Assembly: GCF_004022465.1 (NCBI RefSeq)
Contig: NZ_SAVA01000015.1
Span: forward strand, 1-64,000
Source of the DNA: Rhodobacter huangdaonensis
GTDB lineage: Bacteria; Pseudomonadota; Alphaproteobacteria; Rhodobacterales; Rhodobacteraceae
Direction of reading: 5' to 3'
DNA length: 64,000 nt
In this document: positions 1-7,728 of the stretch, piece after piece
How positions within the stretch are numbered: the first letter of the stretch is position 1
How the letters are laid out: every line of letters starts with the position of its first letter
Program-made: the position numbers and the translations under genes
The notes under the pieces: generated by a model
What the model saw: the letters and a program-made list of their open reading frames with translations, nothing else
Database searches by the model: none
Told to the model about the DNA's origin: nothing

Positions 1-747
1 CGCGACCGACTGGAAGATCAGATCGACCGGCGCGCCCGCCTCGAGCAGCCGCACCGAATTCGTGACATGGGTCAGCACGCAGCTCTGCGTCGGGATCTCG
101 AGGCTTTGCCGCAGCGCGTCGAGCGCCACCAGCAGGTCACGGCAATTGCCGAGGTTGTCGGAGGCCGGGTTGATGCCGATCACCGCATCGCCCGCGCCGT
201 GCAACAGCCCGTCGAGGATTGACACCGCGATCCCCTGCGGGTCGTCGGCCGGGTGGTTCGGCTGCAGCCGGGTCGAGAGCGTGCCGCGCGTGCCCAGCGT
301 GTTGCGAAACGCCGTCACCACCTCGCATTTGCGCGCGACGCGGATCAGGTCCTGATTGCGCATCAGCTTCGAGACCGCCGCGACCATCTCCGGGGTGAAG
401 CCCGGCGCCGCGGCGCGCAGGGTCCCGGCGGTCGCCGCGGGCGACAGCAGCCAGTCGCGCAGCGCCCCCACCGTCATCGAGCGGAACGGCGCGAAGGCCG
501 CCGCATCATGCGTGTCGAGGATCAGCCGCGTGACCTCGTCGACCTCATAGGGCACCAGCGCCTCGGTCAGGAAGGTCGCAAGCGGCAGATCCATCAGCAC
601 CCGCCGCGCCGCCACCCGTTCGAGCGCACTGCCCGCCGCAATCCCCGCCAGCGCATCACCAGACCGCTCCGGCGTCGCCGCAGCCATCACCGCCGCAAGG
701 GTGTCGAAGCGAAACCGTTCGCCGCGTGCCGTCGCCCGATATCCCAT
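1..747 (-). CDS. eutB: Ethanolamine ammonia-lyase large subunit, partial (N-terminal 249 residues)
   Basis: The reverse strand from the ATG at 745-747 reads MGYRATARGERFRF, followed by LVPYEVDEVTRLI, HDAAAFAPFRSMTVG, VSKLMRNQDLI and TRLQPNHPADDP, all hallmarks of EutB. It is the catalytic subunit of the adenosylcobalamin-dependent enzyme that splits ethanolamine into acetaldehyde and ammonia. The frame stays open to base 1, so about 200 of the usual ~455 residues, and presumably eutC, lie beyond the window. It is the last visible gene of a long minus-strand operon, starting 7 bp after the stop of the preceding kinase-like gene. No microcompartment genes are visible, as in the short eutBC systems of other alphaproteobacteria (family knowledge). 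Confidence 0.93.
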   Translation of the reverse strand, partial: MGYRATARGERFRFDTLAAVMAAATPERSGDALAGIAAGSALERVAARRVLMDLPLATFLTEALVPYEVDEVTRLILDTHDAAAFAPFRSMTVGALRDWLLSPAATAGTLRAAAPGFTPEMVAAVSKLMRNQDLIRVARKCEVVTAFRNTLGTRGTLSTRLQPNHPADDPQGIAVSILDGLLHGAGDAVIGINPASDNLGNCRDLLVALDALRQSLEIPTQSCVLTHVTNSVRLLEAGAPVDLIFQSVA

Positions 748-754
748 CAAAACC

Positions 755-1696
755 TCACAGATTGCGCAGATGCGCGGGCCAGTCCGGGTGGCCGGTGATC
801 TGCCGGAACCGCATCAGCTTCCATACCCCGTATTTATGGAAGTCGAAATCGAGACGCGAGACCTTGAGCTGCACCATCGACCACAGCGCCCATTTCACAT
901 CCGCGAGCGCCTTGTGCACGGTGACGCGGGCAACGATGTCGCGCCGGACCTCACCGAAATACGCCTCGATCAGCTCGAGCTCCTGTTCCGGCGGAAAGAA
1001 CATCTCGCCGAACCAGATGCCAAGGTCATAACAGCGGTCGTTCATCGAGGCATATTCATAGTCGATCAGCATCACCGAACCATCGGGCCCGATCATGAAA
1101 TTGCCGGGCATCGGATCGTTGAAGGAGGGCACGAGATCGAGCCCCGAAGCCATCAGCGCCTGTCGCGCCAGATCGGCGTTGAACATCACCCAGGCCTCGT
1201 CGCGGTAATGCGGCGCGCCGAGCGCCGCCACCTGCGCGGCATGCTCGTCGATCATGTCGAAGACTGTCTTCGTCAGGCCGAGCGCGGGCATGCCGTGCAT
1301 CCTGCGATAGGCCGCAATCGCCGCGCGCCGCTTTGCCGGATCGGCGAAGTCACTGTGCGTCGAGGGCCGCCGGTCGGGCAGGAAGTCGTTGATCTCGATG
1401 CCCTTGTGCGCAAGGTCCTCATAGACCCGCGGGCCAAGCCCCGCCGCCGCCGCCTTGCGGGCGGCATCGAAGGCGGCGATCCGGTCGATGAACATCTCGG
1501 TGCCGGTGCCGGGCACCTTCACGAACCAGTCGCCGCTGCCATCGGTGGCGGTGACGCGCCAGTTCTCGTTCGAGATCCCACCCGAGACCGGACCATAGAC
1601 CATCCCCAGCCCGCCGCGGAACAAGGGGGCCTCGAGAATGGCCGCCTCGATCGTCTCTTCCATCGGCGTTGCCGCCGTGCCCAGAGATTTCATCAT
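755..1696 (-). CDS. Choline/ethanolamine kinase-like phosphotransferase (paralogue 2)
   Basis: A 313-residue protein of the aminoglycoside phosphotransferase / choline kinase fold. The N-lobe shows SGGISNENWRV and the ATP-lysine region DWFVKVPG. The catalytic-loop equivalent is FNDPMPGNF and the metal-binding segment LIDYEYAS. The usual HxD/HND histidine is Phe, so catalysis cannot be assumed. The start is the ATG at 1696, which overlaps the previous gene's stop as ATGA; an extension upstream would run inside that gene. Position between a similar kinase-like gene and eutB suggests a role in ethanolamine or amino-alcohol phosphate metabolism (inference). It could also phosphorylate another amino alcohol. 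Confidence 0.82.
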   Translation of the reverse strand: MMKSLGTAATPMEETIEAAILEAPLFRGGLGMVYGPVSGGISNENWRVTATDGSGDWFVKVPGTGTEMFIDRIAAFDAARKAAAAGLGPRVYEDLAHKGIEINDFLPDRRPSTHSDFADPAKRRAAIAAYRRMHGMPALGLTKTVFDMIDEHAAQVAALGAPHYRDEAWVMFNADLARQALMASGLDLVPSFNDPMPGNFMIGPDGSVMLIDYEYASMNDRCYDLGIWFGEMFFPPEQELELIEAYFGEVRRDIVARVTVHKALADVKWALWSMVQLKVSRLDFDFHKYGVWKLMRFRQITGHPDWPAHLRNL

Positions 1697-2643
1697 GCCT
1701 GCCCCCTGACGATGCGGATCTTTTCCTCGAACCCCGGATGGTTCAGCGCAAGGCGCAGCCGCATCAGCCGCCATTCGCCGTATTTCTGCCATTCGACGCC
1801 GCCGCGCACCGACCGATGCGCCTGCAGCCGCGACCACAGCCCGTGCAGCATGTCATCGACGAAGGACCACAGCCGCGCGCGGGCGAAGGCCACCGCGTCG
1901 AAGCCACCGAGATAAGCGACGAAGCCGGGCATCATGTCGGTCTCGAAATCGGTGATCTCGGCCAGCAGCGCGCCGACCTCGTAGAGCGGATCCATCATCC
2001 CGGCCCGGTCGAAGTCGATCAGCCGCACGCCGCCCGGCCCGACCAGCAGGTTCGAGGCCGCGCCGTCGTTGCGGCAGGGCGCCAGCGCGGCATCCTCCAT
2101 CATCGGCTCGCACAGCGCGATGACCGCGCGCAGCCAGCCGGTGTCGGCAGGCAGCGGCGCGCCGATCTCGGCAAAGCCCGCGATCAGCCGGTCGATCTCG
2201 GCGAAGGGGTCGAAGCGGTGCGCAAGCGGCGCGGTGGCCTGCAGCGCGCGCAGCGCCGCCATCGCCGCGGCGACAATGGCCGGGTCCTGCAACACCGCCT
2301 GATTGGCGGTGCGCCAGCCCGCGGCGGGCAGAAGCGCCGTCATCGCGATCGCCCCTGCCCCGGCATCCGACCACAGGACCTCCGGCCCGACGCCGATCTC
2401 GCCCGCGGCCCGGGCGAGGCTCATCGCCGCGGGCAGATCGAAGCCCGGCCGCATCTCGGGGTGGATGACCTTGAGGAAGACCGGCCCGGCCGGCGCCTCG
2501 ACGACGATCGAGGTGCTCTCGAGGGCCTTGTAGCTTGGCGAGGCAAGCGGCCCCGGCCCGGGCGTGACCGCGGCCCCCTCGGGCAGGCCCGCGGCCCGGC
2601 AGGCGCCGGCAAGGGTGTCGGGGGTGACGAGCGGCGCGGTCAT
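1693..2643 (-). CDS. Choline/ethanolamine kinase-like phosphotransferase (paralogue 1)
   Basis: A 316-residue protein of the same phosphotransferase superfamily as its downstream neighbour but clearly diverged. It has VFLKVIHPE in the N-lobe, RNDGAASNLLVG at the catalytic loop and LIDFDRAGMMD at the metal site. Arg replaces the usual His before Asn-Asp. Both paralogues share a C-terminal pattern (W..YG.W.LMR.R...HP). The start ATG overlaps the stop of the M20 hydrolase as ATGA, so translation is probably coupled. Two adjacent kinase-like genes may form a heteromer or act on successive substrates (inference). The substrate is unknown. Confidence 0.8.
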   Translation of the reverse strand: MTAPLVTPDTLAGACRAAGLPEGAAVTPGPGPLASPSYKALESTSIVVEAPAGPVFLKVIHPEMRPGFDLPAAMSLARAAGEIGVGPEVLWSDAGAGAIAMTALLPAAGWRTANQAVLQDPAIVAAAMAALRALQATAPLAHRFDPFAEIDRLIAGFAEIGAPLPADTGWLRAVIALCEPMMEDAALAPCRNDGAASNLLVGPGGVRLIDFDRAGMMDPLYEVGALLAEITDFETDMMPGFVAYLGGFDAVAFARARLWSFVDDMLHGLWSRLQAHRSVRGGVEWQKYGEWRLMRLRLALNHPGFEEKIRIVRGQA

Positions 2644-3926
2644 GCGTTCGCCCCCACCGCCTTGTCGAGGTCGCCCCCCGCCTGATCGACGCGCCGCACG
2701 ATATCGACGAAGACGTCACAGCCCGCCGCCAGATCCTCGGGCGAGGTGTATTCGTCGTTGCGGTGGATCACCCCGTTGACCGAGGGCACCGCGATCACGA
2801 TCGCGGGCAGGATCGCGTTCACCGCAACGGCGTCATGGCCGCCCACGGTGTCGAGTTCCATCCGCGGATAGCCGAAGGCATCGGCGGCCTGTTCGGTCAG
2901 CTTCACCAGCCGCGGATCGAACCGGCCCGCCGGGCGCTCGTCGATCGCGGCGATCTCGGCGCTGACATGCGCCTGCGCGGCCAGCCCGGGAAGTGCCTTG
3001 CGCAGCTCGGCGAGCGACCAGTCGAGCATCGCCTGCTCGGGCGAGCGCAGCTCGGCGAAGAGGATCGCCTTGCCGGGCACGATGTTGGGCGAGTTCGGCG
3101 AGATGTCGACCCGCGCCACCGAGGTGTAGAGCGTGTCGGCCGCGGTCTCGGCCAGCTCGCGCACCTTGGCGATGATGTAGGCCGCGCCGAGAACGGCGTC
3201 CTTGCGTTCCTCCATCGGGGTCGGGCCGGTGTGGTTCTGCTCGCCGGTGACCTCGATGCGGACCTTGTAGGCACCCCAGTGCCGGGCATAGGGGGCGATG
3301 CGGGCGCCGGCCTGCTCCATCTTCGAATCCCCCTCGATGTGGATTTCCAGATAGAGGTCGGGCTTCGGCATCACGCCGGTGCCGTTGAACCCGGTGCGGA
3401 CCAGCTCCTCGCCCACGCTCTTGCCGTCGCGGTCGCGCCGCGCCAGCGCCCAGTCGCGCTCGACCAGCCCCGCCCAGACCGAGGAGCCGAGCAGCGAGGG
3501 CTGAAACCGCGCGCCTTCCTCGTTCATCCAGTCAGCGACGACATAGTTGCATTTCGGCGCGATGCCCTGCGCCGCGGCACTCGCGCGCCAGCTTTCGACA
3601 GCCGCCAGCGCCGCCATCACGCCATAGGCGCCATCGAAGCGGCCGCCCTTCGGCTGGCTGTCGAGATGCGAGCCCAGCATGACCAGCGGCGCGTCGGGCC
3701 CGGCCAGATCAATGCGGCCGAACAGGTTGCCGATGTCGTCGATCACCACGGTGTAGCCGCGCGCCGTCAGTTCCGAGATGAACCAGTCGCGCGCCGCCTT
3801 GTGGGCGTCGGTCAGCACCGGGCGGTCGACCCCGCCATCCCCGGTCGAGCCGAATTCGGAGACCTTCTCCATCAGGGCCTGGAAGAGGCCCGCATCGATC
3901 TGCGCAAGGTCAAGGGTGTCAGACAT
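2640..3926 (-). CDS. M20-family amidohydrolase (N-carbamoyl-amino acid hydrolase / allantoate amidohydrolase type)
   Basis: A 428-residue zinc hydrolase of the HyuC/AmaB/AllC group. Metal-site motifs are GSHLDSQ (His87, Asp89), the bridging Asp99 in FDGAYG, NEEGARF (Glu136/137) and a C-terminal GGHDA. These enzymes cleave carbamoyl, ureido or other amide bonds of small amino-acid derivatives in the cytosol. The ATG at 3926 is chosen because GGAG lies 7 bases upstream; it overlaps the end of the ABC ATPase gene by 8 bp. Context suggests it releases an amine or amino acid from an imported amide before the kinase-like/EutB steps (inference). Confidence 0.88.
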   Translation of the reverse strand: MSDTLDLAQIDAGLFQALMEKVSEFGSTGDGGVDRPVLTDAHKAARDWFISELTARGYTVVIDDIGNLFGRIDLAGPDAPLVMLGSHLDSQPKGGRFDGAYGVMAALAAVESWRASAAAQGIAPKCNYVVADWMNEEGARFQPSLLGSSVWAGLVERDWALARRDRDGKSVGEELVRTGFNGTGVMPKPDLYLEIHIEGDSKMEQAGARIAPYARHWGAYKVRIEVTGEQNHTGPTPMEERKDAVLGAAYIIAKVRELAETAADTLYTSVARVDISPNSPNIVPGKAILFAELRSPEQAMLDWSLAELRKALPGLAAQAHVSAEIAAIDERPAGRFDPRLVKLTEQAADAFGYPRMELDTVGGHDAVAVNAILPAIVIAVPSVNGVIHRNDEYTSPEDLAAGCDVFVDIVRRVDQAGGDLDKAVGANA

Positions 3927-5775
3927 CGGAGTGCTCCATCGGTTCATCGGAAGTCACGGAAGGGTCGGGAACGAGGAAACAGGCGGCAAGCGCCTGACCT
4001 CCACGGGTGCGCAGCGCCGGGTTTTCGGCGCGGCAGCGGGCAGTGACGCTCGGGCAGCGCGAGGCGAAGGCGCAGCCCGGCGGCAGGTCGATCGGGCTCG
4101 GCGGCTCGCCGTCGAGCAGGCAGTCCTCGGGCCGGTAGCGGCGCGGTTCGAGCGTCGGCGCGGCGGAGAGCAGCGCGCGCGTGTAGGGGTGGCCCGGCTC
4201 GAAGAACAGCCGCTCGTTCGGGGCCACCTCGACGGTCTCGCCCAGATACATCACCGCGATGCGCGAGCAGACCTGCCGCACCATCGTCATGTCATGCGAG
4301 ATGAAGATATAGGTGAAGCCGTGCTGCGCCTGCAGCCGCTCGAACAGGTCGAGCAGCTTGCCCTGCTCGGTCTGGTCAAGCGCCGAAAGCGTCTCGTCCA
4401 TGATCAGCAGCCGCGGCTCCAGGATCATCGCGCGGGCGACGTTGAGGCGCTGGCGCTGGCCGGCCGAGAGCCCGGTCGGCAGGCTTTCATAGATGTCCGC
4501 AGGCAGGCCGACCTCGTTCATCACCGCGCGGGCGCGTTCGCGCCGCTCGGCGGCGGTGCCGATGCGGTGGATCTTCAGGGGCTCCTCGAGAATCGCGCCG
4601 ATCGCGCTTTGCGGCGGCAGCGAGCCATAGGGGTCCTGCAGCACGAGCTGGAACTTGCGGCGCAGCTCGCGCAGGCGCGCCGGACTGGCCGCACCGATGT
4701 TCTCGCCCTCGAAGAAGATCGTGCCGCCATCGGGGCGTTCGAGCCCGGTCAGCAGCCGCATCAGCGAGGACTTGCCGCAGCCGGATTCGCCCACGATGCC
4801 GAAGTTGTCGCCGGGGAAGACGTCGAAGGTGACATCGCGCACCGCCTGCACCAGCGCCTTGCCGCTCTTGCCGCGGGTCTCGTAGGCCTTCGAGACGCCG
4901 CTGACCGACATGATCGCGCGCTGGTCGCGTTTTTGCGGCGCATCGTGCCCCGCGGGGCCGCCCTGCCACAGCGTCGGCAGTTCTGCGATCAGGGCGCGGG
5001 TATAGCTGTGTTCGGGATGGGCGACGAGGGCGGCGGGGGCCTGCCGCTCCACCACCCGGCCCCGGTGCAGGACCATCACCTCGTCCGAGGCATCGCAGGC
5101 CACCGGCAGCGAGGAGCAGATGAACAGGATCGCGGTCGAGAACTCGGCGTTCAGCTCGCGCATCAGCTTGAGGATCTGCGCGGCCACCGTGACGTCGAGC
5201 GGCTGCGTGATGTTGTCGGCGATCAGCAGCGCCGGATCGGAGATCAGCGCATCGACGATCATCGCGCGCTGCATCATGCCGCCCGAATACTGGAACGGGT
5301 ATTCGTGGAAACGCCGCGCGGCCGCGGGAATGCGCACCGCAGACAACAGCCGGATCGCCTTGTCCTTCGCCTCGGCGGGGGTGATCTCGGGGCGCACCGC
5401 GCGCAGCTTCTCGACCAGCTGCGCGCCGACCGTCATCGTCGGGTCGAGTGCGCCGGCCGGGTTGCCGCCGACATAGGCGATCTCGCGCCCGGCAAGGCTG
5501 CGCGCATGGGCGGGGTCCGCGAGCAGGTCGCGGCCGCGAAACAGCACCTCGCCCCCGGTGACCCTCAGCGGCGCGGAGAGCCAGCTTGCGATCGCGCGGG
5601 CGAGCACGGTCTTGCCGGAACCGCTTTCGCCGATCACCGACAGGATCTGCTGCGGCGCCAGATCGAAAGAGATCCGGTCGAGGATCGGACGCGCCGCACC
5701 GCCCCCTTCCTCCGCCGCGACCGACAGATCGCGCACCGACAGCAGCACCTCGTTCCGGACCATGTCGAGCGACAT
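3919..5775 (-). CDS. Fused double-domain ABC transporter ATPase, dipeptide/oligopeptide type
   Basis: A 618-residue protein with two tandem ATPase domains (DppD-DppF / GsiA layout) energising the adjacent permeases. Domain 2 is canonical: Walker A GESGCGKSS, Q-loop LQDPYGS, signature LSAGQRQR, Walker B LLIMDETLSALD, H-loop FISHD, and the C-terminal Cys-containing oligopeptide-type tail (PPGCAFASRCP). Domain 1 keeps Walker A GESGSGKTV and signature YSGGMMQR. However, its Q-loop Gln is Gly (YVGGNPAGALDP), its catalytic Glu is Asn (IADNITQPLD) and its H-loop His is lost (FICSSLPVA). The start ATG at 5775 has GGAGGT 7 bases upstream, directly after the permease stop; a GTG at 5784 is less likely. 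Confidence 0.93.
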   Translation of the reverse strand: MSLDMVRNEVLLSVRDLSVAAEEGGGAARPILDRISFDLAPQQILSVIGESGSGKTVLARAIASWLSAPLRVTGGEVLFRGRDLLADPAHARSLAGREIAYVGGNPAGALDPTMTVGAQLVEKLRAVRPEITPAEAKDKAIRLLSAVRIPAAARRFHEYPFQYSGGMMQRAMIVDALISDPALLIADNITQPLDVTVAAQILKLMRELNAEFSTAILFICSSLPVACDASDEVMVLHRGRVVERQAPAALVAHPEHSYTRALIAELPTLWQGGPAGHDAPQKRDQRAIMSVSGVSKAYETRGKSGKALVQAVRDVTFDVFPGDNFGIVGESGCGKSSLMRLLTGLERPDGGTIFFEGENIGAASPARLRELRRKFQLVLQDPYGSLPPQSAIGAILEEPLKIHRIGTAAERRERARAVMNEVGLPADIYESLPTGLSAGQRQRLNVARAMILEPRLLIMDETLSALDQTEQGKLLDLFERLQAQHGFTYIFISHDMTMVRQVCSRIAVMYLGETVEVAPNERLFFEPGHPYTRALLSAAPTLEPRRYRPEDCLLDGEPPSPIDLPPGCAFASRCPSVTARCRAENPALRTRGGQALAACFLVPDPSVTSDEPMEHSDV

Positions 5776-5776
5776 C

Positions 5777-6685
5777 TCACGCACCTCCGTAGATCGCGTT
5801 GCGGGCGCGTTCGAGCGCGGCGCCCATCAGGTTGATGCTGGTCAGCGTCAGCACCAGGAACACACCGGGCATGGTGGCGATCCACCAGGCGTTCATCAGG
5901 TATTTGCGGCCGTCGGCGATGATGTTGCCGAAGGTGGGGGTGGGCGGCTGCACGCCGAGGCCGAGAAAACCGAGCACGCTTTCGAAGATCATCATCCGCG
6001 CGATGTCGAGCACCGCGACGAAGCACATCGGCGGCAGCACCAGCGGCAGGATCAGGGTGAACATGATCCGCAGGTCGGTGGCGCCCAGCACCATCGCGCC
6101 GCGCACGTATTCCTTCTTGCGCTCGGCCATCACCGTCGAGCGCATGACCCGCGCATAGACCGGCCAGCCCGCAAGACCGAGCACGACGATGATCGCCGGG
6201 ATCGTCGGACGCGAGACGCCGAGGATGGTGATCGCGAGGATGATCATCGGGATCGACAGCTGTGCATCGGTCAGCCGCATCAGCACGGTGTCGACCCGGC
6301 CGCCGTAATAGCCGGCGAACAGCCCGACGAGCGCGCCGATCAGCACCATCAGCACCGTCGTCGAGATGCCGATCAGCAGCGAATAGCGCAGCCCGACGAG
6401 CGCCCGCGCCAGCATGTCGCGGCCCAGCTGGTCGGTGCCGAGCGGATGCACCCATTTCCAGCCCTCGCCCAGCAACAGCGGCGGCGCGAGCTTGTCGCGG
6501 ATCGCCATCTTCAGCGGGTCGATGCCGCTCAGCCAGGGATAGAACAGCGCCGCAAGCAGCAGCACGGTGAAGACGACAAGGCCGATGCGGAACTCGACCG
6601 AGGACAGCGCGTGCTGCCAGATCCGGGCGGAGACGGTCTTTTCCCGGGCGATGGCGCGGGGCGGGGTGATGTCGATGCTGCTCAT
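5777..6685 (-). CDS. Peptide-type ABC transporter permease (DppC family)
   Basis: A 302-residue inner-membrane permease. It has an N-terminal OppC-type segment with one membrane helix (FRIGLVVFTVLLLAALF), then a BPD_transp_1 domain with the family motif HPLGTDQLGRDMLARALVG, and the EAA-like loop EYVRGAMVLGATD ahead of FTLILP. It pairs with the DppB-type gene just upstream; stop and start overlap as TGATG at 6683-6687. With the binding protein at 7.7-9.3 kb and the fused ATPase it forms a complete importer. Confidence 0.94.
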   Translation of the reverse strand: MSSIDITPPRAIAREKTVSARIWQHALSSVEFRIGLVVFTVLLLAALFYPWLSGIDPLKMAIRDKLAPPLLLGEGWKWVHPLGTDQLGRDMLARALVGLRYSLLIGISTTVLMVLIGALVGLFAGYYGGRVDTVLMRLTDAQLSIPMIILAITILGVSRPTIPAIIVVLGLAGWPVYARVMRSTVMAERKKEYVRGAMVLGATDLRIMFTLILPLVLPPMCFVAVLDIARMMIFESVLGFLGLGVQPPTPTFGNIIADGRKYLMNAWWIATMPGVFLVLTLTSINLMGAALERARNAIYGGA

Positions 6686-7665
6686 CAGTAGTCGAGCCTC
6701 GGGTCGATGGTCGTCGCCAGCAGGTCGACGACGATGTTGATGAGGACGAAGGCCGCGGCGGTGACGACGGCGATGCCCTGGATCAGCGGAAAGTCACGCT
6801 GCATCACGGCATTGATCGTCAACAGGCCGAGCCCCGGATAGTCGAAGATGAATTCGATCACGAGCACGCCGCCGAGCAGCATCGAGAACTGCACGCCGAG
6901 CAGGTTCAGAAGCGGCACCGCCGAGTTCTTCATCGCGTGGCGAAAGACGATCTGGTTGCGGGTCAGGCCGCGCACCCGGGCAATGTCGATGAAATTCTGC
7001 CCCATCACCCCCGCAACCGAGACCGAGAGGTTGCGGATGATGAAGGGCGCGATCTCGAGCGCCAGCACGAAGGCCGGCAGGATCGTGTAGGCAAAGCCCT
7101 TGTAGCCGATCGCCGGCAGCAGGTTCAGCTTCACCGACAGCAGCAGCGCCAGCACGATGCCCAGCCAGAAGTTCGGCAGGCTGACGAGCAGCGAGGACAG
7201 ATAAAGCGCCAGCCGGTCGGGCAGCCGCCCCGGATTGAGCCCGCCCCAGACCCCGATCGGCACCGCGATGATCAGCGCGAAGACCATGGCCAGAAGGGCA
7301 AGCTGGATCGTCTTCGGTGCCGTCTGCGCGATCAGGTCGAGCACCTTGGCGCGCTCGGATCGGGTGCTGTCGTCGAAACTCGCGCCGCCGACGGCCGCCC
7401 CGTTCGCCGGGCGCACGAAGCTTTGCCCCAGATCGCCTTGCAGCACGCCGCCGATGTAGCGGCCGAACTGTTCATAGATCGGGTCGCGCAGGCCCATCTC
7501 GGTCGCGATCTGCTCGATCAGCGCCTCGGGCGCCATGCCGCCCGCCATCAGCCGCACCGGATCGCCGGGGACGACGCGCAGCAAGGTGAAGATCAGCGCC
7601 GAGACCAGGAAGACGATGATCGCCCCCTGGAAGAGCCGGCGCACGAGAAAACGGAGGATGGACAT
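6685..7665 (-). CDS. Peptide-type ABC transporter permease (DppB family)
   Basis: A 326-residue permease beginning MSILRFLVRRLFQGAIIVF, the standard DppB/OppB opening, followed by VVPGDPVRLMAGG and about six hydrophobic helices, with the EAA-like loop IDIARVRGLTRNQIVFRHA. GGAG lies 7 bases before the ATG. It sits downstream of the binding-protein gene, from which it is separated by a strong hairpin, and upstream of its DppC partner. Confidence 0.94.
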   Translation of the reverse strand: MSILRFLVRRLFQGAIIVFLVSALIFTLLRVVPGDPVRLMAGGMAPEALIEQIATEMGLRDPIYEQFGRYIGGVLQGDLGQSFVRPANGAAVGGASFDDSTRSERAKVLDLIAQTAPKTIQLALLAMVFALIIAVPIGVWGGLNPGRLPDRLALYLSSLLVSLPNFWLGIVLALLLSVKLNLLPAIGYKGFAYTILPAFVLALEIAPFIIRNLSVSVAGVMGQNFIDIARVRGLTRNQIVFRHAMKNSAVPLLNLLGVQFSMLLGGVLVIEFIFDYPGLGLLTINAVMQRDFPLIQGIAVVTAAAFVLINIVVDLLATTIDPRLDY

Positions 7666-7698
7666 CGACTGCTCCGGGCTGCGTGCCTGTCGGGGGAA

Positions 7699-7722
7699 CC
7701 GGGGCCGCGAACGCGGCCCCGG
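7699..7722 (-). other. Intercistronic hairpin between binding-protein and permease genes
   Basis: A perfect 11-bp inverted repeat (7699-7709 with 7712-7722, all G/C) with a 2-base AA centre lies 7 bases after the stop codon of the binding-protein gene. There is no T-run, so it is more likely an mRNA-stabilising or attenuating stem-loop than a full terminator. Such hairpins after solute-binding-protein genes commonly keep that product in excess over the permeases (known behaviour; inferred here). Confidence 0.7.
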
Positions 7723-7728
7723 CAGGGA

